DNA of 14,278 nt from DATLFI01 sp035524895 (GCA_035524895.1 DATLFI010000156.1:1-14278), one strand, 5' to 3'; counted from the first letter of the stretch, positions 1 to 8,601 are shown. Numbers and translations are program-made. Notes: generated from the sequence alone by a model not told the origin.

Positions 1-288
1 CTCCTCGGGCGGCACGAGGAAGCCGCGCGGGTCGAATACCTCGTCGAACCCCAGCACATAGCCGCCGCGGTCGGACCAGGTCCGATCGGGCTCGGGAGCC
101 TCGGGCCGGCACAAGAAGTGCCGCAGCGAGCTCTCGCCACCGGACGCCCAGCGACCCGGAGGTGTTCGGGTGAGGAGGTCTCGGCCGTGGACGACCGCCT
201 CCCACAGCTCTTCCGGTGACAGTGCTCCGGGCAGGGTGCAGGCGCGGCCGACGATGGCGATCGGTTCGAACGCCGGCTCGAAGGTCAA
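1..288 (-). CDS. pfaC: PUFA-synthase-type beta-ketoacyl synthase, N-terminal fragment (Pfa3/PfaC position)
   Basis: Only the first 96 codons lie in the window; the gene runs off the left edge. The frame is open throughout and reads as the start of a type I ketosynthase: the opening strand IAIVGRACTLPG at about residues 9-20, then a helix EELWEAVVHGRDLLTR and PPGRW, and a later GGYVLGFDEVFDPRGF at about residues 74-89. The catalytic Cys and His residues lie outside the window. I chose a TTG start at 288 because GAGGAG sits 6 nt upstream and there is no ATG or GTG in a better position. That GAGGAG overlaps the stop of pfaA, so translation is probably coupled. By position (ER, KS-MAT-ACP-KR-DH, then KS) this should be myxobacterial Pfa3, a PfaC-like multidomain protein supplying chain elongation and dehydration. 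A PfaB-like or other KS gene is possible because only the N terminus is visible. Confidence 0.75.
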   Translation of the reverse strand, partial: MTFEPAFEPIAIVGRACTLPGALSPEELWEAVVHGRDLLTRTPPGRWASGGESSLRHFLCRPEAPEPDRTWSDRGGYVLGFDEVFDPRGFLVPPEE

Positions 289-300
289 TGCGGTCTCCTC
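286..300 (-). promoter_or_regulatory. Ribosome-binding site deciding the TTG start of the third pfa gene
   Basis: Reading the minus strand, GAGGAG (300..295) is followed by 6 nt and then TTG (288..286). The SD begins inside the pfaA stop codon TGA (301..299). This arrangement implies translational coupling between pfaA and the downstream KS gene, and it supports a non-ATG start. Confidence 0.6.
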
Positions 301-3300
301 AGGTCGCGAGCAGCGCGGGCTTGGGGAAGCGCGCGTGGGTCTGGAGCCCGAGGAGCTCGGTGAGGCAGTTGCCTTCCTCGTCGAAGAACGCCACGTCGCA
401 CTCGCCGCGCATCGAGCCGGTCTTGCGCGCGGTCACGCGACAGAGCACGCGACCCGTGGCGGGGCCGTCGGCGACCAGCCGGACCTCTGCGATGCGCGTT
501 GGCAGGGAAGGACCGCCGATGGCGTGATCGTGCCACAGGAGGGCGGCCTGCAGCCCGCCGTCGACGGCCGCGGGGTCGGTGCGCCAGCCGTGGTCGGCCC
601 ACCGGGCGCGACGCACGCCGCGGAGCTCGACCTCGATGCCGTCCTCCGACACGCCGCGCACTCGCTCGACGACCTGGAAGGCGGGGCCGTGGAACAGCAC
701 GCTGTCGTCGTAGATCGGTCGTCCTGCCCACGGCTCCAGCCCCTCGGGACCGCGGAGGCCGGTCGGCAAGGGACGTTCCGTCGCAAGCACGGCGCGGCAG
801 CGGTAGTGGAGCTGGCCATCGGGCGAGACGATCGCGAGCTCCAGGGTCTCGGCAGGCTGTGACCGGATGCCGACCTCGAGCACCAGCCGGCGGGGCGCGC
901 CGCCGAGCTCGGGAAGCTGGATGCCGCGCACCACCTCGATGTCGCGCAGCCCCGCGACCACCCGATCGGGTACGGCCGCGCGCGCCGCACGCACCAGCCA
1001 CTCGAGCGCAAGCGCCAGGGGCACGACGGGGGTGCCGCCGATCGCGTGGTCGCCTAGAAAGCCGTGGCTGTCGGGACCGACAGCCACCTCCATTCTGAGC
1101 GTTCTGAGCGCCGTGAGGGTCTCGGAGGGAGTGCTGCCCAGGACCTGTCGCTTCGGATCGCCGCCCAGCACGACCTCGACCGTGCTCGATGCCGTGTCGG
1201 CGAGCTCGGCCAACAGCATGCGGGCTCCCAGAGGGAGCGGGATGAGGGGCACACCGAGGGTCTCGAAGCGCGCCCGCAGCTGCGGCGTGACCATGCCACC
1301 CTCCCACGGCCCCCAGCCGAGCGAGCGCACCAGGCAAGCGCCCCGCCGCCGCTCGGCCTCGGCCAGCGCGACCTTGTTGAGCACCTCGTTGGCCATGGCG
1401 TAGTCGCTCTGGCCAGCGTTGCCGGTGCGGGCGGCAACCGACGAGAACAGGCAGATCGCCCGCAGCGGATCCTGCTCGGTGGCCGCGAGCAGAGCGCGCA
1501 GGCCCTCGACCTTGGTCTCGAAGACGCGGTCGAACTGCTCGAGGGACTTGTCGACGAGCAGCTTGTCGGCGAGCACCCCGGCGCCGTGGACCAGGACGGT
1601 CACAGGCCCCCACTCGGCTCGCACCACCGTCAGGGTGTCGCGGAGGGCGTCCGGGTCGGTGACGTCGGCGGAGACGTACCGCGCGTCGGCGCCGGCGGCG
1701 CGGATCGCCTCGAGCGTGGCGCGTATCTCGCGACCGCCAGACACGTCAGCGACCTGTCGAGACAGCTCGGCGGGTGTGAGGGCGAGGCCAGCCTCGCGGC
1801 TGCGGGCCAGCAGCACGCGCTTGAGCTCGGCGTCGCCCGCGATTCCGCGGCACGCTTCCGGCTCTTCGTCGAGCGGGGTCCGACCCAGCAGCACGAAGCG
1901 GAGCTTGGCCACCGACGCGAGCGCGACCATGGTCGCGGCGGTGACGCCCCGCGCTCCGCCCGAGGCGAGCACCACGTCGCCGTCGCGCAGGATGGTCTTG
2001 GCACCTTCGGTTGGGCTCTCGCGGGTGTCGAGGACCAGGCGCCGGCCATCCGCGGTGAGGCCGACGTCGATGTCGGCGCCGCCCTGCTCCAGCTCCGCGG
2101 CGATGGCGCGAGCGAGCGAGTCGCTGCTTCGCGCGCCGCGCTCGAGGTCGATCGCCTTGACGCCGATCCGAGGCCATTCGACACCCGCGGACCGCGCGAG
2201 GCCGGCGCAGCCTGCCAGCCAGGCGCGGTCGGGGGCCGGCGCAGACTCGAAGCCGAAGGTGCCACCGGTGTCCTGGACCGTGACGAAGAGGCCCGCATCG
2301 GCACCGGCGAGTGTCGTGGCCGCCGCGCGCGCGATCTGGAATGCCTCGCGGTTGACTGCCGTCGCCGCCTCGGTGCTCGGCACCTCGCGCAGCCCGCCCA
2401 GGAAGACCACGCCGCGGATGCCCGCCGGCGCCGGATCGGCGAGCAGCGTCTCGAGCAGGCGCGCGTCGGCCGCCACCGCATCGATGCCGCGGTCCTGCAG
2501 CTCGGCCACCAGCGCGCTCTGGAGATCTCCGCCGTCCGGCGTCACCAGCACCGGCCCGTCGCCGTAGAGGCCATGGATCGCGAGGCCTGCTGAGGCGCGC
2601 TCGACGGCGACCACGGCGTAGCGACCGATCTCGGCTCCGGCCGGGGTCGTGGTCGGCCCTTCATCGGACGCCTCGATTGGCGAGGCGGCAGCGACGGGTG
2701 TTGGCTCGATCGCGACCGGCTGGCCCGAGCCGGAGAGCTTCGCGTCGAGGTACGCGACGACCTGGCCGAGCGTGGAAAGCGCCGCGAGCTCGGAGGTCTC
2801 GAGAACTGGCAGTCCAGGTGCGCGATCGGTCATCTCGGAGAGGATCTCGACGCGCTTGATGGAGTCGATGCCGAGGTCTCCTTCGAGCTCCATCTCGAGC
2901 TGGAGCATCTCGGCGGGGTAGCCAGTCTTCTCGGAGACGACCTGGAGCATCAGCGCGTGCAGGTCGATCGCGGGCTGTGCGGCAGTGGGCGTGGGTGCCG
3001 TCGCGGCGGCGGTCTCGGGTGCTTCGCTTGCGAGGGCCGCCGGCGCCGAGCCCGAACCTTCGAGCTTGGCGTCGAGATACGCGACCACCTGGCCGAGGGT
3101 GACGAGCGCCGCGAGCTCGGAGGTTTCGAGGGCGGGCAGTCCGGGTGCGCGATCGGTCATCTCGGAGAGGATCTCGACGCGCTTGATGGAGTCGATGCCG
3201 AGGTCGCCCTCGAGCTCCATGTCGAGCTGGAGCATCTCGGTCGGGTAGCCGGTCTTCTCGGAGACGACCTGGAGCATCAGCGCGTGCAGGTCGATGGCGG

Positions 3301-6300
3301 GCGCTGCGGCTTCCGTCGCCGTCGCCGTCGTCGCGACCGCGGGCGAAGGCTCGGGCCGTGGCGCGGCCGCTACGGGGGCAGGAGACGCGACCGACGTCTG
3401 AGTAGGTGCCATGCTCGCCGCCGGCGCTGCTGGAGCGGCGACCGGCACGGTCACGACACGCTCGGCTGCCGGCGGCGCGGCAGCGGTTGGGCTCGTCTGG
3501 CTGGTCGCCAGCACGGGGAGAGTCGCGGCCGCGCTGTCGAGCCCGAGGCCGAACCGCAGCCCCCGCTCCATGGTGTCGAGGAACGCGGTATGGCTCGCGG
3601 TCATGGTCTGCAGGAAGAGCGAGTGCGCGTCGGCGGTCTGCCGCTGAATCTCCTGGATCGCTTGGGCCCAGCTTTGCGAAGCTACGACGCTGGAGATCGC
3701 GGGCACTGTCGATACTGCGGGCGCGGTCCGTGCTGCCATCGGTGCGGCGAGGGGGGCCTCGAGAGCCATCGCGGGTGCTGGTGCCGGGGTCGCCGGGGCG
3801 GGCGCCGAGGTCGCGGTCCGGGCGTGCTGGCTCGGGGCTCCTGCGCCGAGAGCCGGCGCTGCCAGCGGAGCCGGTGCCGCGACGGGCGCGGCCGGGCGCG
3901 TGGCAGCCGTCGTGGCTGCGGCTCGCGGCAGCGAGGCTGCCGATGTCGGTGCGACGCTCTTGGACTGGTCGCCCCGAGGCGGATAGGGCTTGCCGTAGTT
4001 GGCGCCGTTGATCTCGACCATCAGCTTCGGCTCGCTGCGCTCCGCGGGGTCGACCGGCTCGGCGTAGCCTTCCCACAGCGCGTCGTAGTCGAGCTTGCGG
4101 CCGGCGCAGGCCAGGGCAGCTGATGCCTTCAGTAGGGCGGGCCAACCGGGCTGCCCCTTGCGGTCGATGCTCACCGCGAGGTGCGGCCGCGCTCCGAGGA
4201 TCGTGCGCACCAGTCCGGTCTGGATCGAGCCGGGGCCCACCTCGACGAAGGTCCGCACGCCGTCCGCGTACATCGCCTCGATCATCTCGACGTAGCGCAC
4301 CGGCTGGGCGAGCTGGTCGGCGAGCTGGGCCCGCAGGGCGTCCGGAGAGCTCGGGCTCGCTCCGGCGGTGGTGTTCGAGTACACCGGCTTGCGGGTCGCC
4401 GAGAGCTCGAGAGTGGAGAGGTACTCGCCGAAGGCGAGGCTCGCAGGAGCGACCAGTGGCGAGTGGAACGCGGTGGCCACGGGCAGTCGCTTGGTGGCGA
4501 TCCTTTGGGCCTCGAGACGCAGCTCGATCTCTTCGATCGCCGCGACGGGTCCCGACAGGACGACCTGCTCGGGGTGGTTGTGGTTGGCGATCACCACCTC
4601 GCTGGGCTGCGTGTCGAGCAGCTCGCGCACGCGCTCGAGCGAGGCCGAGACTGCGGTCATGGCGCCCGGCACCCGAGCGGCGTCGCGCATCGCCTCGCCG
4701 CGGCGGCGCGCGGCGGCGAGGAAGTCGAGGCGCGATAGGGCACCTGATGCGCACAGCGCGGTCAGCTCGCCGAAGCTGTGACCCGCGAAGCAGTCCGCGC
4801 AGAGGCCCAGACGGTCGAGTAGCGAGAGCATCGAGAGGCTGGTGGCGCCGATCGCGGGCTGCGCCCACTCGGTGGCCGAGATGCGCTCGGTCTGCGCCTG
4901 GCGGTCCACCGGGGTGAATGCGGTCGGCGGGAACACGACCTGGTGCAGGCCCGGCTCTGGAGCACCATCGCGGCTCCAGGAGAGGTCGGCCGCGTCGTCC
5001 CAGATCGCGCGCGCGCGGTCGAAGTGCATGGCGAGGTCGGCGCCCATGTCGACGTACTGGCTGCCCTGGCCCGCGAAGAGGAACGCGAGCGTCCCGGTCG
5101 CTTCGTTCGCGCTCTGGGAGCTGGCGGTGTAGAGGACATTCGACGGGGTCTCGAAGTCGGTGCCCGGATGCTCGGAGATCCGGCGCGCCGCGTCGAGGAG
5201 CTTCTCCGCCAGGTCCGATTCGCCGGCGACGACCGCCAGGCGTGCCGCCGCGGTCGGGTCGAAGCAGCGCTGGCTGGTGCGCGAAAGCCATGCGAGATGG
5301 CCCGGGCGGCTCGCGCTCTCGGCGTGGCGGCGCGCCTGCTCTGCGATCTCCTCGCCGCTCCTTCCAGAGAGCAGCACCAGCTCGGCGCCGAGTGAGCGCA
5401 GCCGTGGCGCGACTCGTCCGGCGGCGCCGATCGCGTCTCCCATCCGGGTCGTGCTCGAGGGGGCGCCCTCGTACTCGCTCAGCGCGACGTGGAAGTTGGA
5501 GCCGCCGAAGCCAAAGGAGCTCACCGACGCTCGGCGCGGATGGCTGGAGCCGCGCACCCAGGGACGCGAGCGGGTCGCGAGGTGGAAGGGCGATCGCTCG
5601 AGCTCGAGCTTCGGGTTCGGGCGATCCACCTTGATGGTCGGCGGCAGGACCTTGTGGTGGAGTGCCATCACCGCCTTGAACAGGCCGGCGGCGCCGGCTG
5701 CCGCCTTGGTGTGTCCGATCTGGGACTTCACCGAGCCCAGCGCGCACCACTGGCGGTCGGTCTGCCCCGATTCGTCGAACACCATACGCAGGCCTTCGAA
5801 CTCGGCGGCGTCGCCGGCCTTGGTGCCGGTGCCGTGGGCCTCCATCAGCTCGACGGTCTCGGGACCGTAGCCCGCACGCCCGTAGGCGCGGCGCAGCGCG
5901 CGCGCCTGGCCCTCGGGGACCGGGGCGTACACGCTCTTGGAGCGGCCGTCCGACGACGACCCGACGCCCTGGACCACGGCGTAGATGCGGTCGCCGTCGC
6001 GCTCCGCGTCGGCCAGCCGCTTGAGCGCGACCATGGCGAGGCCCTCGCCGAGCATCGTGCCGTCGGCCCGGTCCGAGAACGGCCGGCAGTCGCCGGTCGG
6101 CGACAGGGCCGGGGTCTTGCTGAAGCACAGGAACATGAAGATGTCGTTCATCGCGTCGACGCCGCCGGTGATCACGACATCGGAGTCGCCGAGGACGAGC
6201 TCCTGGATGCCCATCTGGAGCGCCGAGAAGCTCGAGGCGCAGGCGGCATCCGTGACGCAGTTGGTGCCGCCGAGGGCGAGACGGTTGGCGATGCGACCAG

Positions 6301-6904
6301 CGACCACGTTGCCGAGCAGCCCCGGGAAGGTGCTCTCGTTCCATTCGGGGTAGTGCGCCGCGATGCGCTCGCAGATCGCCGCGGCCTCGCTCTCCGGAAT
6401 CCCCGCTTCGAGCAGGCTGCGATGCCAAACCGGTCGCTGCAACCGGCTGACCATCGACCCGAGGAGCTCCTGCCCCGAGGTCACGCCCAGGATCACCGAG
6501 GTGCGAGACCGGTCGAGCTGGCGTCCGCCCGCGCAGGCATCTTCGAGCACCTTGTTGGCGACGATGAGCGCCAGGAGCTGCGCCGTGTCGGTGGCAGGCA
6601 GGATGTTCGGGGGCACGCCCCAGCCCATTGCATCGAACGGGACGTCCCCCAGGAACGCGCCGCGCCGGGCGTAGGTCTTGTCGGGCGCGGCGGGGTTCGG
6701 GTCGTAGTAGTCCTCGATCAGCCAGTGGCTCGGCGGCACGTCAGTCATGCGGTCGGTGCCCTGGAGGATGTCCTGCCAGAAACCAGTCGCATCGAGCGAG
6801 CCCGGGAAGAGCGCGCTGATGCCGACCACGGCGATGGGCGAACGGGGATCCTTGGGCACAGTCATGGCGTTCTCACTCGTCTCGAGGATGGTTCTCGTTG
6901 GCAT
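299..6904 (-). CDS. pfaA: PUFA synthase multidomain protein PfaA/Pfa2: KS-MAT-ACP-ACP-KR-DH
   Basis: A 2201-residue iterative type I megasynthase that extends, reduces and dehydrates the growing chain. Domains in order: KS at about 22-480 with DAACASS (Cys222), EAHGTGT (His357) and GHTKAAAG (His398); malonyl-CoA:ACP transferase at about 605-905 with AGQGSQ, GHSFGE (Ser710) and AFHSP (His814); an Ala/Pro-rich linker interrupted by a helical block; two carrier domains with GIDSIKR at Ser1239 and Ser1348; KR at about 1640-1900 with GGARGVTA, active-site Ser1822 and Tyr1835 (YAMAN); and a C-terminal PKS-type dehydratase at about 1940-2190 with DHAIGG (His1953) and AVDGG (Asp2115). All expected catalytic residues are present. 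The architecture is that of PfaA of PUFA synthases. Two carrier domains is few compared with marine gammaproteobacterial homologues. The longest start (6904) lies 9 nt after the pfaD stop. An ATG at 6865, eight residues before the KS core, is equally plausible; neither has a clear SD. Confidence 0.95.
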   Translation of the reverse strand: MPTRTILETSENAMTVPKDPRSPIAVVGISALFPGSLDATGFWQDILQGTDRMTDVPPSHWLIEDYYDPNPAAPDKTYARRGAFLGDVPFDAMGWGVPPNILPATDTAQLLALIVANKVLEDACAGGRQLDRSRTSVILGVTSGQELLGSMVSRLQRPVWHRSLLEAGIPESEAAAICERIAAHYPEWNESTFPGLLGNVVAGRIANRLALGGTNCVTDAACASSFSALQMGIQELVLGDSDVVITGGVDAMNDIFMFLCFSKTPALSPTGDCRPFSDRADGTMLGEGLAMVALKRLADAERDGDRIYAVVQGVGSSSDGRSKSVYAPVPEGQARALRRAYGRAGYGPETVELMEAHGTGTKAGDAAEFEGLRMVFDESGQTDRQWCALGSVKSQIGHTKAAAGAAGLFKAVMALHHKVLPPTIKVDRPNPKLELERSPFHLATRSRPWVRGSSHPRRASVSSFGFGGSNFHVALSEYEGAPSSTTRMGDAIGAAGRVAPRLRSLGAELVLLSGRSGEEIAEQARRHAESASRPGHLAWLSRTSQRCFDPTAAARLAVVAGESDLAEKLLDAARRISEHPGTDFETPSNVLYTASSQSANEATGTLAFLFAGQGSQYVDMGADLAMHFDRARAIWDDAADLSWSRDGAPEPGLHQVVFPPTAFTPVDRQAQTERISATEWAQPAIGATSLSMLSLLDRLGLCADCFAGHSFGELTALCASGALSRLDFLAAARRRGEAMRDAARVPGAMTAVSASLERVRELLDTQPSEVVIANHNHPEQVVLSGPVAAIEEIELRLEAQRIATKRLPVATAFHSPLVAPASLAFGEYLSTLELSATRKPVYSNTTAGASPSSPDALRAQLADQLAQPVRYVEMIEAMYADGVRTFVEVGPGSIQTGLVRTILGARPHLAVSIDRKGQPGWPALLKASAALACAGRKLDYDALWEGYAEPVDPAERSEPKLMVEINGANYGKPYPPRGDQSKSVAPTSAASLPRAAATTAATRPAAPVAAPAPLAAPALGAGAPSQHARTATSAPAPATPAPAPAMALEAPLAAPMAARTAPAVSTVPAISSVVASQSWAQAIQEIQRQTADAHSLFLQTMTASHTAFLDTMERGLRFGLGLDSAAATLPVLATSQTSPTAAAPPAAERVVTVPVAAPAAPAASMAPTQTSVASPAPVAAAPRPEPSPAVATTATATEAAAPAIDLHALMLQVVSEKTGYPTEMLQLDMELEGDLGIDSIKRVEILSEMTDRAPGLPALETSELAALVTLGQVVAYLDAKLEGSGSAPAALASEAPETAAATAPTPTAAQPAIDLHALMLQVVSEKTGYPAEMLQLEMELEGDLGIDSIKRVEILSEMTDRAPGLPVLETSELAALSTLGQVVAYLDAKLSGSGQPVAIEPTPVAAASPIEASDEGPTTTPAGAEIGRYAVVAVERASAGLAIHGLYGDGPVLVTPDGGDLQSALVAELQDRGIDAVAADARLLETLLADPAPAGIRGVVFLGGLREVPSTEAATAVNREAFQIARAAATTLAGADAGLFVTVQDTGGTFGFESAPAPDRAWLAGCAGLARSAGVEWPRIGVKAIDLERGARSSDSLARAIAAELEQGGADIDVGLTADGRRLVLDTRESPTEGAKTILRDGDVVLASGGARGVTAATMVALASVAKLRFVLLGRTPLDEEPEACRGIAGDAELKRVLLARSREAGLALTPAELSRQVADVSGGREIRATLEAIRAAGADARYVSADVTDPDALRDTLTVVRAEWGPVTVLVHGAGVLADKLLVDKSLEQFDRVFETKVEGLRALLAATEQDPLRAICLFSSVAARTGNAGQSDYAMANEVLNKVALAEAERRRGACLVRSLGWGPWEGGMVTPQLRARFETLGVPLIPLPLGARMLLAELADTASSTVEVVLGGDPKRQVLGSTPSETLTALRTLRMEVAVGPDSHGFLGDHAIGGTPVVPLALALEWLVRAARAAVPDRVVAGLRDIEVVRGIQLPELGGAPRRLVLEVGIRSQPAETLELAIVSPDGQLHYRCRAVLATERPLPTGLRGPEGLEPWAGRPIYDDSVLFHGPAFQVVERVRGVSEDGIEVELRGVRRARWADHGWRTDPAAVDGGLQAALLWHDHAIGGPSLPTRIAEVRLVADGPATGRVLCRVTARKTGSMRGECDVAFFDEEGNCLTELLGLQTHARFPKPALLAT
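2735..3295 (-). repeat. Two tandem carrier-domain repeats inside pfaA (234-bp units, 327-bp period)
   Basis: The units 3062..3295 (ACP1) and 2735..2968 (ACP2) each encode 78 residues starting IDLHALMLQ and ending YLDAKL, with the phosphopantetheine Ser in DLGIDSIKR. By hand alignment they differ at 18 of 234 bases (about 92% identical) and at only 4 of 78 residues. The longest identical block, about 60 bp, covers the region around the Ser. The linker between them is Ala/Pro/Thr-rich. Tandem carriers are a hallmark of PUFA synthases, where copy number affects product yield. The near-identity at DNA level suggests recent duplication or gene conversion. It also makes this a spot where an assembly could lose repeat copies. 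Confidence 0.95.
3300..3965 (-). other. Ala/Pro-rich linkers flanking a conserved helical segment in PfaA
   Basis: Between the transferase and the first carrier domain, two low-complexity Ala/Pro/Thr stretches (encoded at about 3690-3965 and 3300-3545) flank a non-repetitive block at residues about 1078-1115. That block contains QEIQRQTADAH and a FLQTM...FLDTME pattern. From memory, a similar amphipathic segment occurs at this place in other PfaA proteins, so it is probably a docking or dimerisation helix. The low-complexity parts are flexible tethers that let the carriers reach the active sites. Confidence 0.6.
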
Positions 6905-6913
6905 CGCCGGGCG

Positions 6914-8551
6914 TCAGCTCAGCGGGCGAGGACGGAAGTCGAAGGCGGCTGGGGGCACGGGCACTCCGAACGTGCGGAGCTGCTGGGCGCGAGTGATCAC
7001 CGCGGCGCCCTCCATCAGGTTGCGCGCCACCTGGACCACGGAGCGGTTCTCGGGAGCGGCGAGGAAGCTGCCCTTGGTCCAGGCGTTGAACGCGCCCATC
7101 GCGGGACCGCACCAGATCTGGTAGTCGAGCCGCCGGTCCTCGAGACCGGAGATCGCCCAGCGGCTGGCCTGGCCGAGGTAGGCGCGGAAGACGAGCGCCA
7201 TGCGGTGCTTGGCGTCGCGCTCTGCGCGTTCGACCTCGACGGGGTCGCGGGCGAGCCAGTAGGCGCGGGTGTCGGCCCACGCCTTCTCCACCGACGCGAG
7301 CAGGATGTCGCGCTCCAGGCGCTGGCGTTCCTCGGCCGGCAGCGACTCGAGGGAGTCGTACCCGCGGTACAGGTCGTGCAGCTTCTTGGCACGCGACGCG
7401 AACATCGTGCCGCGCTTGAGAACCTGCACCTTGACGCCCAGCTCGAACATGTCCGCGGCGGGCGCCATCACCACGTCGGCGAGATCAGCCTGGGCGAGCA
7501 TCGCCCGGCCGCTCTCCGACAGCCCGGACTCGACGCACGCCTGGTTGATCGAGCCAGTGAGCACGTACGACGCACCCAAAGCGAAGGCCGCCGCGACCGC
7601 GCCGGGGGTGCCGAGCCCACCGGCCGCGCCGAGGCAGATCGGACGGTGGTAGCCGCGTTCGGCCTCGATCTGGTCGCGCAGCGCGAGGATGGTGGGGAAG
7701 AGGGCGACGAGCGGACGGTTGTCGGTGTGGCCGCCAGAGTCGGACTCGACCGTGATGTTCTCGGCCACCGGCACCTCGCGGGCCAGAGCAGCCTCCTCGC
7801 GTGTGATCTTTCCTGCCGCGGCGAGCGCTTCGAGCATTCCGGCGGGGGCGGGCTCGAGGAACCTGCGTGCCACCTCCGATCGGGAGATCTTCGCGAACAC
7901 GTGGTGGCGCCGCAGGATCCGGCCGCCCGCGTCGCGCCGCAGCCCCGTGGCCGCGTAGCGCACGATGTGGGGCGTCAGACCCATGTAGGCCGAGGCCGAC
8001 ACCCGCGCGACTCCGCGCCGTATGTAGAGGTCGGCGATCGCCTCCTCGATCGAGGTCTCGTTGGGCGAGTGGATGAGGTTGGAGCCCCACGACCTGGCAC
8101 CGTTGCCAGAGCCCAGCGCGCCCGCGATCTCGTCGAGCGCCGACTCCACGCGATCGGGCGCGAGCCCAGCGGCGCCGAAGAAGCCGAGGAAGCCCGCGCG
8201 GGCCATCTCGATCACCATCCGCGGAGTGGCGATGCCGTTGGCCATCTCCCCCGCGACGTAGGGGAACCGCACCTCGTGGATCTCGGTGAAGGACCGGTCG
8301 CCGAGCCACTCCGGGTAGAGCGGGGGGAGGGTTGCGACGACCGCGACGGCCGGCGCGCTTTCCCAGGCCGTTCCCTCTTCGCCCAGGGCGACCCCGAGAG
8401 CGCCGGTCTCGCGATCGCGCACGACGTGCAGGCCGACTCGGCAGGCCCGAACCGCCCGCAGGATGTCTGCCTGCCCGAAAGCCACGCCTGAGTCTCCCTC
8501 GGTCCGAGGTATCTCCGGCGGCTGGTACGAGGGACCTTGCGGCGCGAGCAT
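6914..8551 (-). CDS. pfaD: PUFA synthase enoyl reductase PfaD/Pfa1 (FMN-dependent, NPD-like TIM barrel)
   Basis: A protein of about 545 residues expected to reduce enoyl-thioester intermediates made by PfaA and its partner, acting as a separate trans subunit. It belongs to the PfaD/FabD2 family within the nitronate monooxygenase-like FMN barrels. Visible family features are a barrel strand and loop at GFLGFFGAAGL, NLIHSPNE followed by YIRRGVARVSASAYMGLTP, the active-site segment ESDSGGHTDNRP (His275), and the flavin-phosphate loop AAGGLGTPGA at about residues 306-316 leading to YVLTGSINQ. The C-terminal third (KVQVLKRGTMFASRAKKLHDLY and on) is typical of PfaD. I set the start at ATG 8551, although no SD is obvious. 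The frame is open back to 8800, but that stretch contains the putative operator and looks non-coding. A GTG at 8485 has GAGGGAG 8 nt upstream and is a serious alternative. It is the first gene of the operon, 9 nt before pfaA. Confidence 0.93.
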   Translation of the reverse strand: MLAPQGPSYQPPEIPRTEGDSGVAFGQADILRAVRACRVGLHVVRDRETGALGVALGEEGTAWESAPAVAVVATLPPLYPEWLGDRSFTEIHEVRFPYVAGEMANGIATPRMVIEMARAGFLGFFGAAGLAPDRVESALDEIAGALGSGNGARSWGSNLIHSPNETSIEEAIADLYIRRGVARVSASAYMGLTPHIVRYAATGLRRDAGGRILRRHHVFAKISRSEVARRFLEPAPAGMLEALAAAGKITREEAALAREVPVAENITVESDSGGHTDNRPLVALFPTILALRDQIEAERGYHRPICLGAAGGLGTPGAVAAAFALGASYVLTGSINQACVESGLSESGRAMLAQADLADVVMAPAADMFELGVKVQVLKRGTMFASRAKKLHDLYRGYDSLESLPAEERQRLERDILLASVEKAWADTRAYWLARDPVEVERAERDAKHRMALVFRAYLGQASRWAISGLEDRRLDYQIWCGPAMGAFNAWTKGSFLAAPENRSVVQVARNLMEGAAVITRAQQLRTFGVPVPPAAFDFRPRPLS

Positions 8552-8572
8552 GGGGAGAGTTCTTATTGGTTG

Positions 8573-8590
8573 GGCGAACGAACGTTCGCC
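8573..8590. promoter_or_regulatory. Perfect 8+2+8 inverted repeat: candidate operator for the FabR-like repressor
   Basis: The sequence is GGCGAACG-AA-CGTTCGCC, perfect in both arms, lying 22 nt upstream of the pfaD ATG and 163 nt upstream of the divergent fabR-like gene. An 18-bp palindrome with a 2-bp centre is the size I know for FabR sites (of the GCGTAC-nn-GTACGC type upstream of E. coli fabB), and the GCG.AC...GT.CGC positions agree. The link to the regulator next door is inference from this form and from adjacency. Confidence 0.6.
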
Positions 8591-8591
8591 G

Positions 8592-8597
8592 ATCTTA
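8592..8597 (-). promoter_or_regulatory. Candidate -10 element for the pfaD operon
   Basis: On the minus strand, TAAGAT (four of six positions match TATAAT) lies directly against the inverted repeat. A transcript from it would start inside the palindrome, so a bound repressor would block initiation. No convincing -35 hexamer is seen 16-18 bp upstream, which keeps confidence low. Confidence 0.3.
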
Positions 8598-8601
8598 GCA
8601 G

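Noticed and set aside
1064..2593. A 509-codon plus-strand frame opposite the KR region of pfaA
   Set aside because: The low-complexity Arg/Glu/Gly/His composition and the strong KR motifs on the other strand show it is a shadow frame.
2735..3295. CRISPR-like repeat spacing
   Set aside because: The two repeats are protein-coding carrier domains, 234 bp long and in frame within pfaA.
2661..6428. A 1255-codon minus-strand frame overlapping pfaA
   Set aside because: It is an alternative frame of pfaA, made almost entirely of Arg, Gly, Ala and Pro; the true frame carries all catalytic residues.
5489..8491. A 1000-codon open frame on the plus strand antisense to pfaA and pfaD
   Set aside because: It crosses two genes with clear catalytic motifs, is rich in Arg, Gly, His and Glu with no recognisable domain, and is the expected antisense shadow of GC-rich coding DNA.
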